From the NCBI GenBank assembly GCA_036881885.1, contig JBAJNL010000032.1, forward strand, positions 1-14,836: 14,836 nt of DNA, written 5' to 3'. The translations under genes were made by a program, and so were the position numbers. Of this stretch, positions 7,747 to 14,408 are shown in pieces. This DNA comes from JBAJNL01 sp036881885. GTDB taxonomy: Bacteria; Pseudomonadota; Alphaproteobacteria; Holosporales; Hepatobacteraceae. Numbering within the stretch: position 1 is the stretch's first letter; every line of letters begins with the position of its first letter. The notes beneath the pieces were generated by a model that was not told the origin of the DNA, made no database searches, and saw only the letters and a program-made list of their open reading frames with translations.

Positions 7747-8514
7747 TTAGGCGCAAAGCACACCAACGACTTTATATGCCCGTTTAATGTCAGCTTTTTT
7801 CACAAGATAGGAATCATTGCGTCCATCCACGGCCTGTAGCATCAAGCCATCTTCGGCCCAACCACAAAACGTGCGCAAATGAGCTTGCTCATTCAAGTCA
7901 ATCACCAGAACACCACACCCCACAGACAAAGGTTTTGATGGATGCAAGAAAAGCGTATCACCTGGCTGAAAACGCGGCACAAACGCATTATCGGCCACAC
8001 AAAGCCCAAATGCCTTATCAATGTTATGCAGCTGATAGGGTCTGACCACCCAGTCAGCAGCTGTTTTAAAATCAATCATTGTTTTATCATTTGAAGCCAA
8101 CGTATAGATCGGCAAATCACGCGCTGTCTCGGCTTTCAGCGAAGCCCCGCCCTTGCCACCACTCACAAGCGCCATGCGTTTTTTTTCGGCTTTACGCGAC
8201 AAGGAAGGCAAGGGTGCCAACGTCGATCCCAAAAGATCTGCAGGCTCACATTTTAAAACAGGCGACAACTTCTTCATCAAGTCTGTATTAAGGCGACGTG
8301 CGCCCGCCTCGAGCCGCGACAAGTAAGACGGGGAAATACCCGTCAACTTAGAAAGCCCCTCTAAGGTAAAACCACGTGTACGACGTAGAATTTTAAGATT
8401 GCTAAACCCACGGCGCTTTAACGCCTCTGGGTTACGGATTTCTTGCGGTAACGTATAAGACGACATTAATTGTGAAAATGACTTTGAACGCATCGACCCA
8501 CGCTGATAGGACAT
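7747..8514 (-). CDS. Cro/CI-family regulator with S24 (LexA-like) C-terminal domain, probably non-cleaving
   Basis: This is a 255-residue DNA-binding regulator. Residues 37-92 form a helix-turn-helix of the XRE type (LKILRRTRGFTLEGLSKLTG, then SPSYLSRLEAGARR). After a Lys/Arg-rich linker, residues 133-254 have the S24 peptidase fold: FGLCVADNAFVPRFQPGDTL, then GCGVLVID, and a C-terminal VVGV strand. In LexA or CI the motif would read as GDSM with the catalytic Ser, followed later by a catalytic Lys. Here the Ser position appears to be Ala177 and the Lys position Arg214, so self-cleavage is unlikely. A GGGGGAG ribosome site directly precedes the ATG. It is convergent with the glycosyltransferase-like gene and faces a long non-coding region. 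Its targets are unknown, and autoregulation is likely by family habit. Confidence 0.82.
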   Translation of the reverse strand: MSYQRGSMRSKSFSQLMSSYTLPQEIRNPEALKRRGFSNLKILRRTRGFTLEGLSKLTGISPSYLSRLEAGARRLNTDLMKKLSPVLKCEPADLLGSTLAPLPSLSRKAEKKRMALVSGGKGGASLKAETARDLPIYTLASNDKTMIDFKTAADWVVRPYQLHNIDKAFGLCVADNAFVPRFQPGDTLFLHPSKPLSVGCGVLVIDLNEQAHLRTFCGWAEDGLMLQAVDGRNDSYLVKKADIKRAYKVVGVLCA

Positions 8515-8563
8515 TTCTCCCCCTTCTTATTTATCAGTAACTTTTCTATCAAATATGACAAAA

Positions 8564-8574
8564 GACATAATGTC
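8564..8574. repeat. Palindrome GACATAATGTC, possible operator
   Basis: This is an 11-base perfect inverted repeat (GACAT, one base, ATGTC). It lies about 50 bases before the regulator start codon and about 30 bases after the candidate -10 box, a fitting place for an autoregulatory operator. The role is inferred from position only. Confidence 0.35.
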
Positions 8575-8601
8575 CAGAAAACAAAACAAACGTCTTGATT
8601 T

Positions 8602-8631
8602 TTTATACTGTTTCCTTTCAAGACGCACCAA
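8602..8631 (-). promoter_or_regulatory. Candidate promoter for the S24-type regulator
   Basis: On the minus strand TTGGTG (8631-8626) and TATAAA (8607-8602) are 18 bases apart. The predicted leader of about 80 bases contains the GACATAATGTC palindrome. The -10 box is good and the -35 box weak. Confidence 0.3.
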
Positions 8632-8892
8632 AGGCATTTTTCCGCTCTCACGACTTTTGACTGCATTTTTTTTAACCCGAAAAACACAAAAAAGCAACAA
8701 AAAACTGAGACAAAAAACACACAGGATCTGAACATTATCTATCTTAACTTGCCCAAAAAAGATATAAAAGACTTTTCGGTCAAAAGACACACGGGCACGC
8801 TAGGCAGTTTTTGCTAAACCAAATAAGTTCTCGTCCCGATTGACAGTTATGCTTTCATATTTTTACCCATTTAAGAAAAAACTATAAAATAT

Positions 8893-8920
8893 TTTACATT
8901 CTTTTAACATTAAATAAAAT
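8893..8920 (+). promoter_or_regulatory. Candidate promoter for the zinc-ribbon gene
   Basis: TTTACA (8893-8898) and TAAAAT (8915-8920) are 16 bases apart and each matches the consensus at five of six bases. It would give a leader of about 160 bases. Because the region is so A+T-rich, chance matches are common. Confidence 0.35.
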
Positions 8921-8940
8921 AGAATCATTGTCAACAGACG

Positions 8941-9007
8941 TTCAACATTCACTTTTTATTAATACTTTTTCCTTAAGGATAAAAAATTCATTCATCAAGA
9001 TGTTGAA
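8941..9007. repeat. Widely spaced inverted repeat TTCAACAT / ATGTTGAA
   Basis: TTCAACAT at 8941-8948 is the exact reverse complement of ATGTTGAA at 9000-9007, with 51 bases between. It falls in the predicted leader of the zinc-ribbon gene, and the 10-base palindrome TCCTTAAGGA lies inside the loop. It could be a paired binding site or a leader structure, or chance in A+T-rich sequence. Confidence 0.25.
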
Positions 9008-9055
9008 AAAGTTGATATTTTTTACTTTTTAAAAGACAGATCTTGCCGAAAGAAA

Positions 9056-9079
9056 ATGAGTAAAACAGCGATTGGCTAA
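9056..9079 (+). CDS. Possible 7-codon leader ORF before the zinc-ribbon gene
   Basis: ATG AGT AAA ACA GCG ATT GGC TAA encodes MSKTAIG and stops 6 bases before the ATG of the zinc-ribbon gene, in the same frame. The downstream ATG has no recognisable ribosome site, while a weak GAAAG precedes this one, so reinitiation is conceivable. It may equally be meaningless. Confidence 0.15.
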   Translation: MSKTAIG

Positions 9080-9085
9080 AACACA

Positions 9086-9823
9086 ATGGTTATTACCTGT
9101 CCCACTTGCAGCAAACGCTATTACATTGACGCCGCTGATCTTGAAGAAGCACGTCCGGTCCGTTGCACAGCTTGTCAATCGGTGTGGATTGCTGAAAAAA
9201 AAGATCAAAAAAATCTTCCGATCCTAGATTTAGGCCAGCAACCCAAAGCCTCTTCTTACAAAGGTTTTGCACGCAAGCTTAAGTCACACCAAGTTGCACA
9301 CGCATCCCCTAACGAAAAAACGGTCAAACAACGTCTACCCTTTCGGCAGTCTGTGTTTTTTACAATCGCCACATCAGGCCTTTTATTACTAACATTTTTT
9401 GGTATCAGCACAGAACACTTTGGTCATTTGTCCTTATTCAAAAATTTTGCACACCCTTTTGCCACAAAGTTTTTAGACGCTGTGTTGCCTGCTAAAAAAA
9501 CCACTGTTGCGGGCATTCAAATGCGCAATCTTAAGCTGCATCTTAACCCGCAAACAAACCGATTTACGGTTGAAGGGCATCTTTTTAATACCAGCACCAC
9601 CGCCATTGACCTTAAACCACTGAAAATCAAATTGCTTGACCTGAAAGATGTCCCAAATGCTTTACCACCAAAAAATCAAAAGCACCCTTTGCCTCTTGAA
9701 ACCCGAGAGGTGATCTTTCACCAGCTGCCACAACAAACACTGCAAGCGGGATCATCGCTTTCTTTTTCTTATGTGCTCCCCAAGGTCATACCGTGGTTAC
9801 GCGGCGTCTCGGTGACGTTTTAA
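9086..9823 (+). CDS. Zinc-ribbon (MJ0042-type) membrane protein with C-terminal DUF3426-like domain
   Basis: The 245-residue protein starts with a zinc ribbon made of CPTC (Cys5, Cys8) and CTAC (Cys27, Cys30) in the MJ0042 pattern (VITCPTCSKRYYID, then RPVRCTACQSVW). A basic linker leads to one transmembrane segment at about 88-107. Residues about 130-245 form a predicted beta-rich extracytoplasmic domain of the kind often paired with this ribbon (MRNLKLHLN, then VEGHLFNTS). The zinc ribbon would be cytoplasmic. Proteins of this layout are common in Proteobacteria, but their function is not established. The start ATG lacks a clear ribosome site. The last 27 bases overlap the end of rnhB on the opposite strand. 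Confidence 0.85.
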   Translation: MVITCPTCSKRYYIDAADLEEARPVRCTACQSVWIAEKKDQKNLPILDLGQQPKASSYKGFARKLKSHQVAHASPNEKTVKQRLPFRQSVFFTIATSGLLLLTFFGISTEHFGHLSLFKNFAHPFATKFLDAVLPAKKTTVAGIQMRNLKLHLNPQTNRFTVEGHLFNTSTTAIDLKPLKIKLLDLKDVPNALPPKNQKHPLPLETREVIFHQLPQQTLQAGSSLSFSYVLPKVIPWLRGVSVTF

Positions 9824-10441
9824 AAGCGCCTCTCTTACAGGCCCAAAACTGTGACGATGCAGGGGCGTCACCCCTTTTGCATGCAATGCCTTTAGGTGCT
9901 GCGCTGTGCCGTACCCCTTGTGCTGCTCAAAACCATATCCTGGGTAACGCCGCGCCCACAGATCCATCAAACCATCCCGCGCAACCTTTGCTAAAATAGA
10001 GGCAGCCTGAATGGCGGGATGAAAGCCGTCCCCCTTAATCAACGGTTGCGACGGCAAACCCTCAAGCGCATCGCGCCCATCAACGCATACCAAAGAGGGC
10101 ACAACGGGTAGCTGTGCAACCGCACACCGCATCGCCAAAAGACTGGCTTGCCTAATATTAAGCGCATCAATCACATCAGCGGGCACCACCGCAAGACCAT
10201 ACAAAAGCAGAGGCTTTACCGCAGAGGCCGCCCTTATGAAACGCATTGCCACCACTGTGCGTTGCTTGGGCGTTAAACATTTTGAATCACGCAACGCATG
10301 GCGCAAAGATGTTTGATAAAAAGCAGGCTGTAAAATCACAGCTGCCGCCACCACAGGCCCCGCTAAAGGCCCGCGCCCCACCTCATCGCACCCCGCCACA
10401 CACCGGGGCGAAAACAGAGGACACAAACGATGCACACTCAT
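9797..10441 (-). CDS. rnhB: Ribonuclease HII
   Basis: RNase HII removes RNA from RNA-DNA hybrids and starts repair of ribonucleotides misplaced in DNA. The 214-residue protein has the family motifs in order: AGCDEVGRGPLAGPVVAAAV (16-35) with Asp19 and Glu20, DSKCL (52-56), VDG with Asp121, and AASILAKVARD (146-156) with Asp156. These are the four acidic metal-binding residues. The GYGFEQHKGYGT motif follows at 168-179. Its ATG overlaps the TGA of the upstream O-antigen-ligase-like gene in ATGA, and AAAGGA lies about 10 bases before the start, so translation is probably coupled. Its 3' end overlaps that of the zinc-ribbon gene. Confidence 0.96.
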   Translation of the reverse strand: MSVHRLCPLFSPRCVAGCDEVGRGPLAGPVVAAAVILQPAFYQTSLRHALRDSKCLTPKQRTVVAMRFIRAASAVKPLLLYGLAVVPADVIDALNIRQASLLAMRCAVAQLPVVPSLVCVDGRDALEGLPSQPLIKGDGFHPAIQAASILAKVARDGLMDLWARRYPGYGFEQHKGYGTAQHLKALHAKGVTPLHRHSFGPVREALLKRHRDAA

Positions 10442-11883
10442 TGACGTGTGTCCTTTAAAGGCGTTGCAGTCTGCGCATGGTGTGTACGCACAAAACTTCT
10501 AACACACACGTGCCACAAAACCGAGCTTGCCAGCACGCCATACACAAACCCCTGATCCCACAAAGCATACCGCACAAGCGTGATGCACAGCACGCTTAAA
10601 ACAAAGCAAAGCAAGAAAAAAGAGGCTTCAAGACGTGACACCCTCTTTGAAAGCGTACCAAACTTATTTTCTTGAAAGAAAGCCTGCCTTTTTTGGATGT
10701 CATTTTTACAAAAAGAGCAAAAAAGCCACAGACACATCCCGCACCAGCCGAAAGACACACCTGATATAGACATAATTCCTCCCTCAAGCCACCATTGTAA
10801 GACAAGGTTATGCGGAAAAAGCAAGGGCACAAAGAGGCATTTTTGCGACAAAACCTCAGCTGACCCCAGTCCCCATCCCCACCAAAGTTTTTGATCTACA
10901 AAGGTGAGCAGTTCTTTCCAATGGACGCCAAGGTTCATCACAAAACGAAGCCCTTTGTCTGAACACCATTCACAAAAAGGTGCTTTTAGCATCACCCATG
11001 ACACGCAAGCATTAATCAAAAAAGGCATCAACCACACAAGCAAAACACCTAACAGTGAGAAGATCGCGGCACACACCACCGCTTTGCCCACAAAAAAATG
11101 CTGCACAAGCCAGATGCAGGCAAAGCTTAGGACTGTGCTCACCACAAGCGCCACAACGCCCGTGTAAAAAGGTAACGCCAAGCACAAAGCAAGCAACCAC
11201 AACAACGCAGCAGCGCTGATCACAAGAGCGCCTTTTTTGGGCAGCACTGCAAAAAGCGGCAACGCACACAGCCAAAACAAACCAATCAAATACGTTAAGC
11301 AGGCCTGCAAAAAACGCATGTGCAGCGCGGCCTCTAAGACAGGCGGACATACCGCGCACACGTTGTTGAGTAAGAAGGGTGTCTTGCCACTTATAAACAA
11401 CATCACCCAGGCCCCAACCCACAAGGCAACCAGGGTGTAACTGCCAAGTATTGAAACCGCAAGCCACAAACGGGCCTTTGGCTGACACCAGGCATCCATC
11501 AAAAAGCGAAAGCGCCACAGCGCCCAATGTGCCGCTGCAAAAAGCGCCAGCCAAAAGACAAACCACCCGTCATGCAGCACAGCGCCACGCATTAAAGGCG
11601 TTTTTCCAAAGGACGACACCCCCGTCAGTGCTAAAAGACCAGAGGCACCTAAAAAACACCACACACCCCACAATGCTCTAAGGGCAAGGGGTGACAATGC
11701 GGCTTTGTCTTGCCCGCACAGAAAAGTCACAACGGCCAGCACCACAAAGCAAAACACTGCCAAAAAAGACTGCTGATAAAAACCCGCAAGGGCCACAAAT
11801 GTCAGTGCGATGGTCATTAGGCGCCATAACAAACACGCAGAAATAAAGGGGGCTAGAAACTGCTTAATGGTGTGATGTTTCAA
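10438..11883 (-). CDS. Polytopic membrane protein, O-antigen ligase (WaaL/Wzy_C)-like
   Basis: The 481-residue protein is made of about 11-12 hydrophobic segments. Near the C-terminus lies the pattern of the O-antigen ligase/polymerase family. A large extracytoplasmic loop contains Arg313 and Trp322, then WWGWGLGS (334-341), then FPHNLVLQWWLEGGI (356-370), with His358 at the place of the catalytic histidine. Such enzymes join lipid-linked glycan to lipid A core or polymerise it. The start is TTG 11883; an in-frame TAG four codons upstream rules out a longer form, and AGG lies 8 bases before it. Cysteine is unusually frequent (23 residues). It overlaps rnhB by 4 bases. The family is likely, but ligase versus polymerase, or another glycan substrate, is open. 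Confidence 0.7.
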   Translation of the reverse strand: MKHHTIKQFLAPFISACLLWRLMTIALTFVALAGFYQQSFLAVFCFVVLAVVTFLCGQDKAALSPLALRALWGVWCFLGASGLLALTGVSSFGKTPLMRGAVLHDGWFVFWLALFAAAHWALWRFRFLMDAWCQPKARLWLAVSILGSYTLVALWVGAWVMLFISGKTPFLLNNVCAVCPPVLEAALHMRFLQACLTYLIGLFWLCALPLFAVLPKKGALVISAAALLWLLALCLALPFYTGVVALVVSTVLSFACIWLVQHFFVGKAVVCAAIFSLLGVLLVWLMPFLINACVSWVMLKAPFCEWCSDKGLRFVMNLGVHWKELLTFVDQKLWWGWGLGSAEVLSQKCLFVPLLFPHNLVLQWWLEGGIMSISGVSFGWCGMCLWLFCSFCKNDIQKRQAFFQENKFGTLSKRVSRLEASFFLLCFVLSVLCITLVRYALWDQGFVYGVLASSVLWHVCVRSFVRTHHAQTATPLKDTRQ

Positions 11884-11984
11884 TGCGCTTGCCTATAAAA
11901 TGGTGCCAATAACGGAACGCGCCACCTTTGACACACAACTTAAGTCACCTTGAATGGCAACACTTTTACGAAACCTTCCAAACC

Positions 11985-12059
11985 TGGTGGGCGTAACAGG
12001 ATTTGAACCTATGACCCCTACGATGTCAACGTAGTGCTCTACCACTGAGCTATACGCCC
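11985..12059 (-). tRNA. tRNA-Val (anticodon GAC)
   Basis: A complete 75-base cloverleaf on the minus strand. The acceptor GGGCGTA pairs with TACGCCC, followed by A and an encoded CCA. The D arm is GCTC AGTGGTA GAGC. The anticodon arm is CTACG TTGACAT CGTAG with anticodon GAC (valine, GUC and GUU codons). There is a 5-base variable loop, and the T arm is ATAGG TTCAAAT CCTGT. The O-antigen-ligase-like gene follows about 100 bases later without a clear terminator. Confidence 0.98.
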
Positions 12060-12066
12060 CTTAACC

Positions 12067-12095
12067 TTTGTAGCGTTTTCTGGCCCAAAACACAA
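12067..12095 (-). promoter_or_regulatory. Candidate promoter for tRNA-Val
   Basis: On the minus strand TTGTGT (12095-12090) and TACAAA (12072-12067) are exactly 17 bases apart. The -10 box ends 7 bases before the mature tRNA 5' end, which implies a very short leader. Confidence 0.45.
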
Positions 12096-12176
12096 GGCGG
12101 CACGGGGCGCCTTTTAAAATGCTTTACCCTGCAGAACAAAAAACTTCCTGCACACAACAAGGCCACTGTTAACAGT

Positions 12177-12205
12177 TTGTTATGACATCAAAACATTGTT
12201 AGGAT
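12177..12205 (+). promoter_or_regulatory. Candidate promoter for the membrane-anchored glycosyltransferase-like gene
   Basis: TTGTTA (12177-12182) and TAGGAT (12200-12205) are 17 bases apart. Transcription would begin near 12212, after the TTG at 12196 but before the GTG at 12241, which supports the shorter protein. Confidence 0.35.
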
Positions 12206-12240
12206 TAAGGCTTCTCTTGTATCTGACAGGCAGGTGGACC

Positions 12241-13419
12241 GTGCGTTTTTTAAAAACACTCTTTCTTTGGCTTAAAGCGTTTTTCAAAGAAGTTTGCAAA
12301 CCTTTTTTTGCGCTGCCGCGCACGCAGCAACGCGCCTTTGTACTCACTTTTGTCGTGGGCTGTTGTATTTCATTTGCACTAACCCACTTTTTAACACGCC
12401 CGATGCACTCTGAACTTGACATCTCGATGCGTCCCATTAATACCCCAAAGCGCAAGCTAAAGGGAAAAGTTTGGCTGATAAGCTATGCAGCCGGCGGTCA
12501 GTGGACCAATCAGGTGCTGTTTAAAAATCGCAATTTTTTAAATTATTCAGCCATTGGGCGTGGCGTTGATGCTGTCATCAATTATGGACGCCAGGATCTT
12601 GACGCAACCTTTTACCAAAAAAACAAAGCCATTCTTGACAGGCCACGCGGCGGTGGTTACTGGCTGTGGAAGCCTTATATTATCTTGAAAACACTAAATA
12701 TGGTGCCTGAAAATGATGTGGTTGTTTATATAGACACCGGCGTGGCCATTACAAAAAATATCACGCCCTTGGTGAACCTACTTGCCCACAAAGATTTGGT
12801 TCTTTTTCAAAGCACACCAGGGCAAACAGCTGGAACCATTAAAAGAGATGCACTTTATCTTACCGGTCTTGATGATGAAAAATATCTTCACAAAACATCA
12901 CTAAGCGCTGGTTTTCTTGTGGTAAAAAACACCCCTTACGCGCGTGATTTTTTGAAAAAATGGCTAACCTATATGTGCGATCCACGCATCTTAACAGACG
13001 ACCCTAGCACGATTTTACCAGAATACTCTCTTTTTCACTCGCACGGGCACGACCAAGCCGTTTTAACGTGTTGTTATTTTCAAGAGCAAAACAAACCCAG
13101 CTTTAAAACAAACCCCAGAATTTTTATTTATCCCCGAACGCGGGTGTGCATGTGGCAGGGGTTGATGGATAGCATCATAGGACGTCCACGCAAGTGGAAA
13201 CCCAATCGCAGTTACGAACATCCGCGCTTGGCCGGCAAGCTTGCTTATGATTATTTTTTGCTACACAGACGGCGCGAAGATACCCTGACCCTGACAACAC
13301 GGTTTTTAAGGGCCACAAGATACCCTTACATCACAAAACCTGCAAACCCCAACATCAAAGAAGCCGACCTTGACGACAACAACGGCCTTGCCCCTGGCGA
13401 GATTGAAAAACTGGACTAG
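12241..13419 (+). CDS. Membrane-anchored glycosyltransferase-like protein
   Basis: The GTG at 12241 is chosen (392 residues) because AGGTGG stands just before it. A TTG at 12196 in the same frame would add 15 residues but has no ribosome site. The N-terminus is rich in Lys and Arg, followed by one transmembrane segment at about 32-51. The large C-terminal domain resembles bacterial GT-A-type sugar transferases: VWLISYAAGG (77-86), RGGGYWLWKPYIIL (136-149), then VVVYIDTG (160-167). The aromatic-Trp-Lys-Pro motif followed by YID-G is typical of uncharacterised capsule or envelope glycosyltransferases. By the positive-inside rule the catalytic domain would face the periplasm, which is unexpected for a nucleotide-sugar enzyme. 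Donor and acceptor are unknown. It is not a copy of the glycosyltransferase-like gene at 6672. Confidence 0.65.
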   Translation: MRFLKTLFLWLKAFFKEVCKPFFALPRTQQRAFVLTFVVGCCISFALTHFLTRPMHSELDISMRPINTPKRKLKGKVWLISYAAGGQWTNQVLFKNRNFLNYSAIGRGVDAVINYGRQDLDATFYQKNKAILDRPRGGGYWLWKPYIILKTLNMVPENDVVVYIDTGVAITKNITPLVNLLAHKDLVLFQSTPGQTAGTIKRDALYLTGLDDEKYLHKTSLSAGFLVVKNTPYARDFLKKWLTYMCDPRILTDDPSTILPEYSLFHSHGHDQAVLTCCYFQEQNKPSFKTNPRIFIYPRTRVCMWQGLMDSIIGRPRKWKPNRSYEHPRLAGKLAYDYFLLHRRREDTLTLTTRFLRATRYPYITKPANPNIKEADLDDNNGLAPGEIEKLD

Positions 13420-13454
13420 CTTTTTGTGGAAACGCTTGCGGCCATGCCACACAT

Positions 13455-13485
13455 AAAAAAAGCGCCTTCGTTTTAAAGAAGACGC
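13455..13485 (-). terminator. Intrinsic terminator after the secreted coiled-coil gene
   Basis: On the minus strand GCGTCTTC (13485-13478), an 8-base loop and GAAGGCGC (13469-13462) form an 8-bp stem with one T-G pair, followed by seven T (13461-13455). It lies 34 bases past the stop of the minus-strand gene. On the plus strand the stem has a C-A mismatch and no T run. Confidence 0.85.
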
Positions 13486-13519
13486 CTGGCCGTTTGGCTT
13501 AACGAGCTGGTTTTAAAAC

Positions 13520-14302
13520 TTAGAGTTTTCTCAAAAAGCCTAGTGTTTTCTCAGTAGCTTTGTCTGTGGCTGACCTATCATTATTGCGGGCACCACCGAA
13601 AATCTGTGTGAAGAGCTCTGCTGCAACCGTTTCTGGCGCAGATTGTGATGACGCCGCTGCCGCACCCTGTGTTTCCGCTTGTTGCCCTTGGAGCATTTCA
13701 TTCACAGTTTGGCCACCTTGAGTTATACCACCATTCAAGGTAACCTCCAGGAGGTTTGAGAGGAAATTGGCGTTAGGTTTTTCTTGCTCTTTTTTCCGCA
13801 AGAGACCGCTCCATTTTTTCGCCTCGCCACAATCAGTTAATCGGCTACACAGAGCGCCTAAAGGATTATCTGACGCGGTGTTGCCTGCAGTCTCCTGTTG
13901 AGCCTTTAGGCGTTCATTTTCAGCCTGCAGTTTTTTCACTTTCTCAGCCTGCGCCTTCTGTTGCTGCAGAATTTGTTCCATCATCTCTGCCGTTGAAGGC
14001 TGCGCCGGTGCGCCACCGACAGCACCTTGAAGCGATGATGGCTCTTCTTCGATCACTACAATGGACTCTGAGTCTGATTCTGAGCCTGATTCAAGAGGCA
14101 AGTCATCAAGTGAAGCCGGAAGCATGTTTGCCACGCCATCGTGGCTTGTCGTATCAGGCTGTGCAGCTACCGGAGCGGTTGTTTGTTCTGCTTCAGGCTT
14201 GGGATGGCCAGGTTTTGTTTCGCGGGCAAAAGAAGCCGAGGGCAAAAGCATGGCCACGGCCAAAACGGGAAACAAACAGGGAAAAAGTCGATGTGTTTTC
14301 AT
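13520..14302 (-). CDS. Secreted acidic coiled-coil protein of unknown function
   Basis: Not recognised as any known family. The start is ATG 14302, with a perfect AGGAGG at 14313-14308, 5 bases upstream. The 260-residue product begins with a clear Sec signal peptide (residues 1-26, cleavage after SASFA). Visible regions are a Pro/Thr/Ala-rich stretch (about 28-60), an acidic Ser/Glu/Asp run (71-88, with SGSESDSES), and a Gln/Lys/Glu-rich coiled coil with heptad-like spacing (106-137). Two cysteines (152, 158) could form a disulfide, and the C-terminal part is rich in Gln, Ala and Gly. It has its own terminator and is probably a single-gene unit. The strong ribosome site suggests good expression. 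Likely periplasmic or secreted; a structural or host-contact role is possible but unsupported. Confidence 0.75.
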   Translation of the reverse strand: MKTHRLFPCLFPVLAVAMLLPSASFARETKPGHPKPEAEQTTAPVAAQPDTTSHDGVANMLPASLDDLPLESGSESDSESIVVIEEEPSSLQGAVGGAPAQPSTAEMMEQILQQQKAQAEKVKKLQAENERLKAQQETAGNTASDNPLGALCSRLTDCGEAKKWSGLLRKKEQEKPNANFLSNLLEVTLNGGITQGGQTVNEMLQGQQAETQGAAAASSQSAPETVAAELFTQIFGGARNNDRSATDKATEKTLGFLRKL

Positions 14303-14364
14303 CAAAACCTCCTAAAATTTTCAATTTATCACAAGCAAAAAAGTTGGACGGACTCATTTTGCCT

Positions 14365-14408
14365 AACAAATGCTTCTCTCATCGAGTATTATTTTAAAAG
14401 CATTTGTT
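14365..14408. repeat. 11-bp perfect inverted repeat with 22-base loop
   Basis: AACAAATGCTT (14365-14375) is the exact reverse complement of AAGCATTTGTT (14398-14408). A T-rich tract follows on the plus strand (14403-14422), so it resembles a plus-strand terminator. No plus-strand gene ends before it. It lies 63 bases upstream of the secreted-protein start and may instead be a regulatory site or leader structure there. Confidence 0.5.

Larger units (their letters stand above)
8515..9085. other. A+T-rich intergenic region, no convincing gene
   Basis: The 571 bases between the divergent regulator and the zinc-ribbon gene are much richer in A+T than the neighbours, with many A and T runs. Open frames on the minus strand here read as low-complexity Phe/Cys/Lys sequence without ribosome sites and are not credible. 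The region holds candidate promoters in both directions, perfect palindromes at 8564-8574 (GACATAATGTC) and 8970-8979 (TCCTTAAGGA), and a widely spaced inverted repeat at 8941-9007. An unrecognised small RNA cannot be excluded. Confidence 0.7.

Noticed and set aside
8466..8790. Minus-strand frames coding Phe/Cys/Lys-rich peptides upstream of the S24-type regulator
   Set aside because: Low-complexity translation of A+T-rich DNA, no ribosome sites, and overlap with the regulator start.
9000..9032. A 10-codon frame MLKKLIFFTF in the leader of the zinc-ribbon gene
   Set aside because: The nearest ribosome-site-like AAGGA is 20 bases away, too far, and the peptide is a natural product of A/T runs.
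12093..12116. AAGGCG/CGCCTT hairpin upstream of tRNA-Val, with TTTT on the plus strand
   Set aside because: No plus-strand gene precedes it, and it overlaps the probable tRNA promoter. A short stem like this is easily chance.
12196..12240. TTG start adding 15 residues to the membrane-anchored glycosyltransferase-like protein
   Set aside because: No ribosome site, and it lies upstream of the predicted transcript start. The GTG at 12241 has AGGTGG just before it.
14067..14094. Short tandem-like CTGATTC/CTGAGTC repeats
   Set aside because: They encode the Ser/Glu/Asp run of the secreted protein, so coding explains them.
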